A stretch of DNA of 14,063 bases from Pseudomonas sp. (GTDB lineage Bacteria > Pseudomonadota > Gammaproteobacteria > Pseudomonadales > Pseudomonadaceae): NCBI GenBank assembly GCA_029239415.1, contig JAQZAY010000076.1, positions 1-14,063 of the forward strand, in the 5' to 3' direction. Positions 7,427 through 14,037 of this stretch are shown one piece after another (position 1 is the first letter of the stretch; each line of letters begins with the position of its first letter). Under the pieces are notes generated by a model. It did not search any database and was not told where the DNA came from. It was given only the letters and a program-made list of their open reading frames with translations. A program made the position numbers and the translations under genes.

Positions 7427-8377
7427 TCAGCCCCGGCCCACCCGGTGCGGCGGCCGCTCGCCGGCAAAGCAGGCGGCCAGGTTGAGCAGGACCATGCGGC
7501 CCATCTCCAGGCGTGTCTGCAAGGTGGCGCTGGCGCGGTGCGGCTGCAGGCTGACGTGGTCCAGGTCGCGGAGCGCGGGCGGCACGTTGGGCTCGTCGAC
7601 GAACACGTCGAGGCCGGCACCGGCGATGCGCCGTTCGCGCAGGGCCTCGACCAGCGCGTCTTCATCGACCAGCTTGCCGCGCGCGACGTTGACCAGGTAA
7701 CCGTCCGGGCCCAGGGCCTCGAGCACTTCAGCGGTGACGATGGCCTTGCCGTCGTCGGCCGAGGCCGCCAGCACCAGTACGTCCACCGAGCGCGCCAGGG
7801 CCGTGAGGTCCTCGACGAAGCGGTAGCCGCTGTCGGGCTGCTCCTGCAGGTCGGTGTAGGCGATGCGCATGTCGAACGCCGCGGCACGCCGGGCGATCGC
7901 GTGCCCTACCCGTCCCAGGCCGACGATGCCCAGGTCGATGCCGCTGACCTTGCGTGCCAGCGGCAGGTTGACCCGACCCCACTGGCCGTTGCGCACCAGC
8001 CGCTCGCCTTCGCCCAGGCGGCGCAAGGTGGAGATGATCAGACCGATGGCCATGTCGGCGACGTCGTCGGTGAGCACGCCTGGGGTGGTGGTGACGTAGA
8101 TGTTGCGCGCGGCGGCCTGGCGCAGGTCGACCGCGTCGGTGCCGATGCCGGCGATGGCGATGATCTCGAGCGCCGGGAGCTGGTCCATCAGGGCATTCGA
8201 CAAGCCCTTGGCACCGCCGGTGACCACGCCGCGAATGCGCGGGCCGACTTCGGCCAGCAGGGCTTGTGGATCGTCATGCTGGTAGAGGCGATGGACGTGG
8301 TAGTCCTGCACCAGCGCCTGGTCGATGGCGTCCGGGACGGGCTGGGTAAGCAACAGATCGTTCTTGGGATTGTTCAT
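7427..8377 (-). CDS. D-isomer-specific 2-hydroxyacid dehydrogenase (glyoxylate/hydroxypyruvate reductase type)
   Basis: A 316-residue cytoplasmic NAD(P)-dependent oxidoreductase of usual family length. The Rossmann glycine motif is GLGRVG (153-158). The catalytic triad is visible as R233 in NVARGKLVDE, E262 in DVFVDEP and H280 in LQPHRAS. The residue after the second Rossmann strand is acidic (YTDLQ, D176), which usually favours NADH over NADPH. The family reduces glyoxylate, hydroxypyruvate or 2-ketoaldonates to D-2-hydroxyacids. Its pairing with a GudP-like permease, and the nearby gudD, suggests a sugar-acid-derived 2-keto acid as substrate. Tartronate semialdehyde's tautomer hydroxypyruvate or a 2-ketogluconate-like acid are candidates (inference). 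First gene of a two-gene unit, divergent from lysR. The Shine-Dalgarno before ATG 8377 is weak. Confidence 0.9.
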   Translation of the reverse strand: MNNPKNDLLLTQPVPDAIDQALVQDYHVHRLYQHDDPQALLAEVGPRIRGVVTGGAKGLSNALMDQLPALEIIAIAGIGTDAVDLRQAAARNIYVTTTPGVLTDDVADMAIGLIISTLRRLGEGERLVRNGQWGRVNLPLARKVSGIDLGIVGLGRVGHAIARRAAAFDMRIAYTDLQEQPDSGYRFVEDLTALARSVDVLVLAASADDGKAIVTAEVLEALGPDGYLVNVARGKLVDEDALVEALRERRIAGAGLDVFVDEPNVPPALRDLDHVSLQPHRASATLQTRLEMGRMVLLNLAACFAGERPPHRVGRG

Positions 8378-8426
8378 TGCAGGTGTCCGGCAGTTCGAGT
8401 GGGTACATGCCGATGCTAGGACTGCA

Positions 8427-8449
8427 ATCGATACGGGTCTAATATAGAT
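8427..8449. promoter_or_regulatory. candidate LysR operator in the divergent promoter region
   Basis: ATCGATA (8427-8433), nine bases, then TATAGAT (8443-8449) form a 6-of-7 inverted repeat. It contains the T-N11-A core (T8432, A8444) expected of LysR-type regulators. It lies in the 101-base gap between the dehydrogenase and lysR starts and overlaps AT-rich candidate -10 boxes for both strands. This fits control of the operon and autoregulation by the adjacent regulator, but binding is not shown. Confidence 0.45.
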
Positions 8450-8478
8450 GCTGGATCGAATAATTCAGGAATTGAATC

Positions 8479-9360
8479 ATGGAGCTTCACCACTTGCGTT
8501 GCTTCGTCGCCGTGGCCGAGGAGCTGCATTTCGGCCGCGCCGCTGTTCGGCTGCACATGACCCAGCCGCCGCTGAGCCGGCAGATCCAGCTGTTGGAGCA
8601 TGACCTCGGGGTGCTGTTGCTCGAGCGCAACAATCGCCAGGCACGCCTGACGCCCGCTGGGCAGAACTTTCTTGAGGATGCCCGGCGCGTCCTGCAGACC
8701 GCCGAACTGGCCGCACAGTCGGCACGGCGTATTGCCCATGGCGAGGCTGGCCGTCTTACCCTCGGCTTCACTGCCGTCGGGGCCTACAGCATGATCCCGC
8801 AGTTGCTGGTGCATGCTGCCGCGCAGTTGCCGGGCATCGACCTGGTGCTGAGCGAACGGGTGTCCAGCAGCCAGGTGCATGCGCTGGAGACCGGCTTGAT
8901 CGACATCGGCTTCGTGCGTCAGGTGACGCCCAGTGCGCGGGTGGAATATGTGCCGATCAAGAGCGAGCCCTTTGTTGCGGCCCTCCCCGCCGGTCATCCG
9001 CTGGCGCGGCGCGAACAGTTGAGCCCTGCGGACTTCGATGGGGAGCCGTTCGTGATGTACACCGACAGCGAAGGCCGGTACTTCCATGACCGCATTGCCA
9101 ACCTGTTTGCCCGGCACCGGGTGCAGCCGCGCTACTTGCATCAGCTGGGGCAGACGCATTCGATCATCGGGCTGGTGAATGTGGGGCTTGGGTGCGCGGT
9201 GGTGCCTGCATCGGCCCAAGCGTTGCGGATGGAGCAGGTGGTGTTCAGGCCGCTGGTGCAGACGGAGCAGCAGGCGGAGATTTTCCTGGCATTCTGCAAT
9301 GACAGCCCGAATCCGGTGCTGGGGGCTTTTGTGGAGATGACCCAGGGTTTTTTCAGCTAG
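8479..9360 (+). CDS. LysR-family transcriptional regulator
   Basis: A 293-residue regulator of typical length. The N-terminus MELHHLRCFVAVAEELHFGRAA and MTQPPLSRQIQLLE form the winged helix-turn-helix (HTH about residues 18-37). The effector-binding domain spans about 90-290 (GRLTLGFTAVGAY, DIGFVR, GLGCAVVPAS). The start is supported by AGGA eight bases before ATG 8479. It is divergent from the dehydrogenase/permease operon, the usual arrangement for a LysR protein controlling its neighbour. The inducer is likely the sugar acid or keto acid handled by that operon (inference). It converges on gudD, from which it is separated by a REP pair. Confidence 0.93.
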   Translation: MELHHLRCFVAVAEELHFGRAAVRLHMTQPPLSRQIQLLEHDLGVLLLERNNRQARLTPAGQNFLEDARRVLQTAELAAQSARRIAHGEAGRLTLGFTAVGAYSMIPQLLVHAAAQLPGIDLVLSERVSSSQVHALETGLIDIGFVRQVTPSARVEYVPIKSEPFVAALPAGHPLARREQLSPADFDGEPFVMYTDSEGRYFHDRIANLFARHRVQPRYLHQLGQTHSIIGLVNVGLGCAVVPASAQALRMEQVVFRPLVQTEQQAEIFLAFCNDSPNPVLGAFVEMTQGFFS

Positions 9361-9381
9361 CCATCAGGTGTGTCGGCTGGA

Positions 9382-9412
9382 CCGGCCTCTTCGCGGGTAA
9401 ATGCTCCCACCG
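9382..9412 (+). repeat. REP element, left member of a pair (variant)
   Basis: Starts CCGGCCTCTTCGCGGGTAAA, the P. putida REP head, and ends in GCTCCCAC. The central CCCG that would complete the small inner palindrome is missing, so this copy is diverged. It lies 21 bases after the lysR stop codon. Confidence 0.75.
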
Positions 9413-9474
9413 GTACAGTGTTGCCCTTGCAGCCTGTGCTAGCTGACCCAGGACTCTTACTGTGTGTTGAGCCT

Positions 9475-9514
9475 ACAGGTACAGTGCTGGTCTCAGGGAC
9501 GGCGCTGTACCTGT
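9475..9514. repeat. inverted repeat joined to the right REP element
   Basis: ACAGGTACAG (9475-9484) and CTGTACCTGT (9505-9514) are perfect 10-bp inverted arms, extendable inward by G-C and wobble pairs. The right arm runs into the REP element at 9510. The structure could act as a transcript 3'-end hairpin for either convergent gene. Confidence 0.55.
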
Positions 9515-9540
9515 GGGAGCGGGTTTACCCGCGAAGGGGT
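9510..9540 (-). repeat. REP element, right member of a pair
   Basis: Written on the + strand it reads CCTGTGGGAGCGGGTTTACC and on through CGCGAAGGGG, i.e. the P. putida REP in reverse orientation, with the inner GGGTTTACCC palindrome intact. It lies nine bases past the gudD stop. With the element at 9382 it makes an inverted REP pair (BIME-like) between two convergent genes. Confidence 0.8.
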
Positions 9541-9548
9541 CCTGCGCG

Positions 9549-10922
9549 TCAGCGCACCAGGCAAGGCCGCTTGTTGTCGAATGCCCACCCAGGCACGAGG
9601 AACTGCATCGCCACGCTGTCGTCCCGCGCGCCCAACCCCATGTTGCGATAGCACTCGTGGGCCTTGGCCAATTGGTCTTCATCCAGCTCCACACCCAGCC
9701 CCGGACGCTCCGGCACCCGCACATGCCCGTCGACGATGCGCAGTGGCTCGCGGGTCAGGCGCTGGCCGTCCTGCCAGATCCAGTGGGTGTCGATGGCGGT
9801 GATCTCGCCCGGCGCAGCCGCCGCGACCTGGGTGAACATGGCCAGGGAAATGTCGAAGTGGTTGTTCGAGTGCGAGCCCCAGGTCAGGCCCCAGTCGTTG
9901 CACATCTGCGCCACCCGCACCGAACCCTGCATGGTCCAGAAATGCGGGTCGGCCAGCGGGATGTCCACCGATTGCAGCTGGATCGCATGGCCCATCTGGC
10001 GCCAGTCGGTGGCGATCATGTTGGTCGCGGTCGGCAGGCCGGTGGCGCGGCGGAACTCGGCCATCACCTCGCGGCCCGAGTAGCCATTCTCGGCGCCGCA
10101 GGGGTCCTCGGCATAGGCCAGCACGTGGTGCTTGTCGCGGCACAGGGCAATGGCCTCGCGCAGCGACCAGGCGCCGTTGGGGTCCAGGGTGATGCGCGCC
10201 TCGGGGAAGTGCTCGGCCAGCGCGGTCACCGCCTCCATTTCCTCTTCGCCGCGCAGCACGCCACCCTTGAGCTTGAAGTCGCTGAAGCCATAGCGGTCCT
10301 TGGCGGCCTGGGCCAGGCGCACCACCGCCTCGGGGGTCAGGGCTTCTTCATGGCGCAGGCGGAACCAGTCGTTGTCGGCCTCGGCCTCGTTGCGGTAGGC
10401 GAGGTCAGTGCGGCTGCGGTCACCTATATAGAAGAGGTAGCCAAGCATCTTCACCGCATCGCGCTGCTGGCCTTCACCGAGCAACGCCGCCACCGGCACG
10501 CCCAGGTGCTGGCCCAGCAGGTCGAGCAACGCGGCCTCGACGGCGGTGACGGCGTGCACGGTGATGCGCAGGTCGAAAGTCTGCAGGCCGCGCCCGGCGG
10601 CGTCGCGGTTGGCGAAGGTCTGGCGCATGGTGTTGAGCACGCGCTGGTAGTTGCCGATGGGCTGGCCGATCACCAGGGGACGGGCGTCTTCCAGGGTCTG
10701 GCGGATGCTCTCGCCGCCCGGCACCTCGCCCACGCCGGTGTTGCCGGCGCTGTCGCGCAGCACCACGATGTTGCGGGTGAAGTACGGGCCATGGGCGCCA
10801 CTGAGGTTGAGCAGCATGCTGTCGTGGCCGGCCACCGGCACCACGCGCATCTCGAGGACCACGGGCGTGCCGGTATGGACATGGGCGGCGGCGATGGATT
10901 CAGGTTGAGTCTGCATGTTCAA
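9549..10922 (-). CDS. gudD: D-glucarate dehydratase
   Basis: A 457-residue enolase-superfamily enzyme that dehydrates D-glucarate (and usually L-idarate) to 5-keto-4-deoxy-D-glucarate, the first step of glucarate catabolism, in the cytoplasm. All key residues are present. The KxK acid/base motif is FKLKGG (K217, K219). Metal ligands are D247 (LDPNGAW), E278 (CGAENGYSG) and N301 ([10 protein letters not shown]). D325 (DPHFW) and the catalytic H351 and N353 (SHSNNHFD) follow. These match E. coli GudD numbering with a constant offset of 12. The likely start is TTG at 10922, nine bases after AGGAG; an in-frame ATG two codons later is too far from that site. It follows the MFS gene by 20 bases and is surely cotranscribed with it. 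Confidence 0.97.
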   Translation of the reverse strand: MNMQTQPESIAAAHVHTGTPVVLEMRVVPVAGHDSMLLNLSGAHGPYFTRNIVVLRDSAGNTGVGEVPGGESIRQTLEDARPLVIGQPIGNYQRVLNTMRQTFANRDAAGRGLQTFDLRITVHAVTAVEAALLDLLGQHLGVPVAALLGEGQQRDAVKMLGYLFYIGDRSRTDLAYRNEAEADNDWFRLRHEEALTPEAVVRLAQAAKDRYGFSDFKLKGGVLRGEEEMEAVTALAEHFPEARITLDPNGAWSLREAIALCRDKHHVLAYAEDPCGAENGYSGREVMAEFRRATGLPTATNMIATDWRQMGHAIQLQSVDIPLADPHFWTMQGSVRVAQMCNDWGLTWGSHSNNHFDISLAMFTQVAAAAPGEITAIDTHWIWQDGQRLTREPLRIVDGHVRVPERPGLGVELDEDQLAKAHECYRNMGLGARDDSVAMQFLVPGWAFDNKRPCLVR

Positions 10923-10931
10923 GGTCTTGTT

Positions 10932-10936
10932 CTCCT
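10932..10936 (-). promoter_or_regulatory. ribosome binding site fixing the gudD TTG start
   Basis: AGGAG on the minus strand lies nine bases before TTG 10922 and fifteen before the ATG at 10916. The spacing supports TTG initiation. The rare start codon may lower GudD yield relative to the upstream permease. Confidence 0.65.
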
Positions 10937-10942
10937 GCAGGT

Positions 10943-12295
10943 TCAGTGGGACTGGCTCAAGGCCGAGCGCGGTTTCAGGTCATTGGATTCAGGGGACTTC
11001 GGGCCGGTGCGGGCGAAGAACACCACGATGGCCGCCAGTACCGAGGTCGCGGCCAGGCCGTACAGCCCGCCCTGGATCGACCCGGTGTGCTGCTCGAGCA
11101 GGCCGAAGGTGGTGGGCGCGACGAAGCCGCCCAGGTTGCCCACCGAGTTGATCAGCGCAATGACCGCGGCAGCGATGCGCGCATCGAGGTAGGCCTGTGG
11201 AATGGGCCAGAACAATGCCGAGGCCGACTTGAAGCCGATGGCCGCGAAGCACACCGCGACGAAGGCGAACACCGGCCCGCCGGTGGTGGACATGAACATG
11301 CCGGTCGCTGCCACGATCAGCGCGGCGGCCACCCAGGCCTGCTGGAACTTCCAGCGCGCGGAGCCCGCGGCGAAGGCATACATGGCGATGATCGAGATCA
11401 GCCAGGGGATCGAGTTGAAGAAGCCCACCTGCAGGTCGCTCAGGTCGCCCATGCGCTTGATGATGCTCGGCAGCCAGAAGGTCGCGGCATAGATGGTCAG
11501 CTGGATGCAGAAGTAGATCAGGCAGAACAGCACGATCTGACGGTCCTTGAGCAGCGACCACATCGACGGCTTGACTGCCCCCGTTGCCTCGCGCTCACGC
11601 TGCTCGCGGTCGATGGTGTCGACCAGCGCATCCTGCTCGGCACGGGTCAGCCACTTGGCGTCGTGCGGCTTGGAGTCGAGCCAGAACCAGACGAAGAAGC
11701 ACAGCGCCACCGAGGCCATGCCTTCGATGAACAGCATCCACTGCCAGCCATGCATGCCAAGGCCCTGGACCTGCATCAGTGCCCCGGCCAGGGGCCCGGA
11801 GATCAGCGAGGCCACTGCCGAGCCGCTGAGGAAGATGGCGATCGCCTTGCCGCGTTCGGCACCGGGCAGCCAGCGGGTGAAGTAGTAGATCACACCGGGG
11901 AAGAACCCTGCCTCGGCGACGCCGAGCAGGAACCGCAGCACGTAGAACTGGGTTTCGTTCTGCACGAACGCCATGGCGGTGGCCACCAGGCCCCAGGTGA
12001 ACATGATGCGCGTCAGCCAGATGCGGGCGCCGACCTTTTGCAGCAGCATGTTCGACGGCACCTCGAACAGGGCATAGCCGATGAAGAACAGGCCGGCGCC
12101 AAAGCCGTAGGCCGCGGCGCTGATGCCGAGGTCGCTTTCCAGGTGCGGGCGGATGAATCCGATGTTGACGCGGTCCAGGTAGTTGACGATGAACATGATG
12201 ACGAACAGCGGCAGCACATGGCGCTTGACCTTGGCGACGGCGCTGGCGAGCGGGTCGTCGCCGCGCTGCGCGGGCGTAACGAGGGGGGTGGTCAC
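10943..12295 (-). CDS. MFS transporter, ACS family, probable glucarate/sugar-acid permease
   Basis: A 450-residue inner-membrane permease with about 12 membrane segments. [10 protein letters not shown] (38-47), [17 protein letters not shown] (77-93), [24 protein letters not shown] (121-144) and GPLAGALMQ place it in the anion:cation symporter family. It belongs on the branch of tartrate- and aromatic-acid-type permeases (TtuB/HpaX-like) rather than with E. coli GudP. Position directly before gudD argues for D-glucarate or a related diacid. I chose the GTG at 12295 because GGGAGA lies seven bases upstream. An upstream ATG at 12394 falls in the predicted -10 box and adds 33 unlikely residues. 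First gene of the gud operon, divergent from the FadR-type regulator. Confidence 0.9.
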   Translation of the reverse strand: MTTPLVTPAQRGDDPLASAVAKVKRHVLPLFVIMFIVNYLDRVNIGFIRPHLESDLGISAAAYGFGAGLFFIGYALFEVPSNMLLQKVGARIWLTRIMFTWGLVATAMAFVQNETQFYVLRFLLGVAEAGFFPGVIYYFTRWLPGAERGKAIAIFLSGSAVASLISGPLAGALMQVQGLGMHGWQWMLFIEGMASVALCFFVWFWLDSKPHDAKWLTRAEQDALVDTIDREQREREATGAVKPSMWSLLKDRQIVLFCLIYFCIQLTIYAATFWLPSIIKRMGDLSDLQVGFFNSIPWLISIIAMYAFAAGSARWKFQQAWVAAALIVAATGMFMSTTGGPVFAFVAVCFAAIGFKSASALFWPIPQAYLDARIAAAVIALINSVGNLGGFVAPTTFGLLEQHTGSIQGGLYGLAATSVLAAIVVFFARTGPKSPESNDLKPRSALSQSH

Positions 12296-12302
12296 TGGCG
12301 TA

Positions 12303-12308
12303 TCTCCC
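12303..12308 (-). promoter_or_regulatory. ribosome binding site fixing the GTG start of the permease
   Basis: GGGAGA on the minus strand, seven bases before GTG 12295. It decides against the longer frame starting at 12394. Confidence 0.75.
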
Positions 12309-12372
12309 ACTAATTGTTTTTGTGCGGGTCGTTGCAGGTTCAGGTCACGGGCAGGGAGGCAGTAGCCCAGGG

Positions 12373-12383
12373 TTGTCTGACAT
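12373..12383. promoter_or_regulatory. possible third, weaker FadR-type site
   Basis: TTGTCTGACAT fits the FadR-subfamily pattern TNGT-N3-ACNA at all fixed bases but the last. It would lie just downstream of the predicted transcription start of the gud operon. Weaker than the two sites at 12412 and 12556. Confidence 0.35.
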
Positions 12384-12393
12384 GCTTGGCGCA

Positions 12394-12422
12394 AGAATAT
12401 GTGCAGACGAGTTGTACGACAA
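12394..12422 (-). promoter_or_regulatory. candidate promoter of the permease-gudD operon
   Basis: On the minus strand TTGTCG (12422-12417), a 17-base spacer, then TATTCT (12399-12394): each box matches four of six sigma-70 consensus bases at ideal spacing. The predicted start near 12387 gives a leader of about 90 bases to the GTG at 12295. The -35 box is inside the operator at 12412-12422, which fits repression. Confidence 0.45.
12412..12422. promoter_or_regulatory. FadR/GntR-type operator, gud side
   Basis: TTGTACGACAA: half-sites TTGT and ACAA around ACG, exactly the TNGT-N3-ACNA pattern known for FadR-subfamily GntR regulators. It is the precise reverse complement of the site at 12556-12566 and overlaps the -35 box of the gud operon. 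Confidence 0.7.
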
Positions 12423-12518
12423 GATGTCGAACGGTCATGATGTGACGATATACAAGCTTATAAATTGGCTAAAAGAGGCGATAAGTAGCGAAACGAGATT
12501 ACTGGCTCGCTTCAGGCC

Positions 12519-12547
12519 TTGGAAATGTACGCTAGAAATATTTTAAA
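12519..12547 (+). promoter_or_regulatory. candidate promoter of the FadR-type regulator gene
   Basis: TTGGAA (12519-12524), 17 bases, TTTAAA (12542-12547), each four of six to sigma-70 consensus, in an AT-rich stretch. The predicted start would fall at or just before the operator at 12556. Other -10 choices in the same AT-rich run are possible. Confidence 0.3.
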
Positions 12548-12555
12548 AAAATAAG

Positions 12556-12566
12556 TTGTCGTACAA
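12556..12566. promoter_or_regulatory. FadR/GntR-type operator, regulator side
   Basis: TTGTCGTACAA, the exact reverse complement of the 12412-12422 site, 61 bases before the regulator ATG. Position over the likely transcription start suggests autorepression. Confidence 0.7.
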
Positions 12567-12626
12567 GCAGGAATACTGGCATGGTCCTGTGACCGGCCTG
12601 CTTGTCTGATCATCGGGAAGCCTCAC

Positions 12627-13355
12627 ATGGACACACCTGCCCCTACGCCCCCGCTCGCGCGCAAGCGCGGCCACAGTCGCGCCCATGACCTGGTGTCCAG
12701 CCTGACCCAGCGCATCCTGCTGGGCACCTACCAGCCGGGCGACAAGCTGCCCTCTGAAAACACCCTGGTGCGCGAGCATGGGGTCAGCCGCACGGTGGTG
12801 CGCGAAGCGCTGTCCAAGCTGCAGGCGTCAGGGCTGGTGGAGACCCGGCACGGGATCGGTACCTTCGTCATCGAGCGCCAGGCCCAGGCAGGCCTGCGGG
12901 TCGGCGCCGAGAGCGCCGGCAGCGTGCGCGACCTGCTGGAACTGCGCATCGGCCTCGAGGGCCAGGCTGCAGCCCTGGCCGCCCTGCGCCGCGGTGACCA
13001 GCACCTGGCGCAGATGCGCCAGGCCCTGGACGACTACCAGGACCTGGCCGCAGCGGGAGACAGCTGCATCGAGGCCGACCGGCGTTTTCACCTGCTGATC
13101 GCCGAGGCGACCGGGAATGTGTACTTCAGCGAAATGATGGCGCAGCTGGGGAATGCACTGATCCCGCGTAATCGCATGGACCTGGTCGAGCGTGCAGGTG
13201 CCAACCTGGCGCGACATGCGTACCTGGCCAACCTGGAGCACGAGGCGATCCTGAATGCGATCCGCCGCCAGGATCCGGATGCGGCGCGGGCGGCGATCTG
13301 CCTGCACCTGTCCAATAGCCGGGATCGGTTGTTGCCGGAGGGTGGGCGGGGCTAG
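12627..13355 (+). CDS. FadR-subfamily GntR transcriptional regulator (FCD domain)
   Basis: A 242-residue regulator. The winged helix-turn-helix covers about residues 20-85 (LPSENTLVREHGVSRTVVREAL, then HGIGTFV in the wing). The FCD effector domain spans about 98-230. FCD metal-site residues are all visible: D151 and H155 (EADRRFHLLIAE), H205 (ANLEHEAI) and H227 (ICLHLSN). It therefore probably binds a metal and a carboxylate ligand. It is divergent from the permease-gudD operon, and the shared region carries two matching FadR-type sites. The natural reading is a repressor of the gud operon and of itself, relieved by glucarate or its product 5-keto-4-deoxyglucarate (inference). The start is supported by GGGAAG a few bases upstream of ATG 12627. 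Confidence 0.92.
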   Translation: MDTPAPTPPLARKRGHSRAHDLVSSLTQRILLGTYQPGDKLPSENTLVREHGVSRTVVREALSKLQASGLVETRHGIGTFVIERQAQAGLRVGAESAGSVRDLLELRIGLEGQAAALAALRRGDQHLAQMRQALDDYQDLAAAGDSCIEADRRFHLLIAEATGNVYFSEMMAQLGNALIPRNRMDLVERAGANLARHAYLANLEHEAILNAIRRQDPDAARAAICLHLSNSRDRLLPEGGRG

Positions 13356-13376
13356 GTTGTTTGCGGGGTGTCAATG

Positions 13377-13427
13377 CCGGCCTCTTCGCTGCGGTTCGGC
13401 GCCCCGACAAGCCAGCGAAGAGGCCGG
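13377..13427. repeat. REP-like inverted repeat between convergent genes
   Basis: CCGGCCTCTTCGCTG (13377-13391) and CAGCGAAGAGGCCGG (13413-13427) are perfect 15-bp inverted arms, extendable by two or three pairs outward, around a 21-base loop with its own TCGG/CCGA mini-stem. The arm shares CCGGCCTCTTCGC with the REP elements at 9382 and 9510. It lies 21 bases after the regulator stop and 19 bases past the HAD gene stop on the other strand, so it can act as a two-way 3'-end structure. Confidence 0.75.
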
Positions 13428-13446
13428 TATGGGCTACCAGGAACCT

Positions 13447-14037
13447 TCAGGCCAGCAGGGCCCGCAATGCCCTGCAATCGGCCGCGTGCCAGTCGGCCAG
13501 CTCGGGCCAGGGGTTGTCCGGCAGGTTCACCAATACTGTTCGCGCACCTGCCGCGCGGCCGCAGTCCAGGTCGAAGCGATAATCGCCGACCATCACCAGC
13601 TCGCCTGGTGCCACGCCCCAGGCCTGGGCGATCTTCAGCAGGCCGTCGGGGCTTGGCTTGGGCGCGGCCTCGTCGCGGCCAAGAATATGCTCGACCGGGA
13701 AACAATCCGCCAGGCCGATGGCTTGCAAGGTGACATGCGCAAGCTCACGGGCATTGCGGGTCAGGATACCCAGCCGGCACCCCCGCCCGGCCAGCTCGCG
13801 GACCAGTTCGACCGCTCCCGTCGCCGCCTTCGAAGCCACCGCCAGGTCGCGCTCGTGCTCCAGCAGCCAGGCATGCTTGGCCGCAGCTTCGTCCGACGGC
13901 AACGCCGCCAGGTGGGTGAGGATGTCGTCCTCGGCCGGGATGTCCAGCGCCACGCGGATGGCCGCGAAGTCATGCACGGCCACGGTCAGGGTGCCGTCCA
14001 TGTCGAACACCCAGTTGCGCATCCGCGACAGGCTCAT
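13447..14037 (-). CDS. HAD-superfamily hydrolase (phosphoglycolate phosphatase-like)
   Basis: A 196-residue cytoplasmic phosphatase of HAD subfamily IA. Motif I is FDMDGT (nucleophile D12, acid/base D14), motif II is ILTRN (T93), motif III is K127 in AAPKPSP, and motif IV is GDYRFDLDCG (D152, D156). The cap region between motifs I and II (about 20-85) is a short helical bundle, and the protein is somewhat shorter than typical Gph. The substrate cannot be told; phosphoglycolate or a related small phosphate is possible. ATG 14037 has AAGGA upstream and overlaps as ATGA the stop codon of the preceding gene, so the two are translationally coupled. Confidence 0.92.
   Translation of the reverse strand: MSLSRMRNWVFDMDGTLTVAVHDFAAIRVALDIPAEDDILTHLAALPSDEAAAKHAWLLEHERDLAVASKAATGAVELVRELAGRGCRLGILTRNARELAHVTLQAIGLADCFPVEHILGRDEAAPKPSPDGLLKIAQAWGVAPGELVMVGDYRFDLDCGRAAGARTVLVNLPDNPWPELADWHAADCRALRALLA

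Noticed and set aside
5870..8419. Open + strand frame of 849 codons
   Set aside because: It lies antisense to the permease and dehydrogenase genes, has a low-complexity His/Gln/Arg/Gly composition, and matches no fold. It is a by-product of high GC at third codon positions.
9513..11192. Open + strand frame of 559 codons, and a similar one at 10946-12313
   Set aside because: Antisense to gudD and its permease; no recognisable motif and His/Gln/Gly-rich shadow composition.
12296..12394. 33-codon N-terminal extension of the gud permease from ATG 12394
   Set aside because: A strong ribosome binding site points to GTG 12295, and the upstream ATG falls in the predicted -10 box.
12322..12546. Small + strand frame of 74 codons in the gud intergenic region
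   Set aside because: It covers the operators and promoter elements, has no ribosome binding site and shows no coding-like composition.
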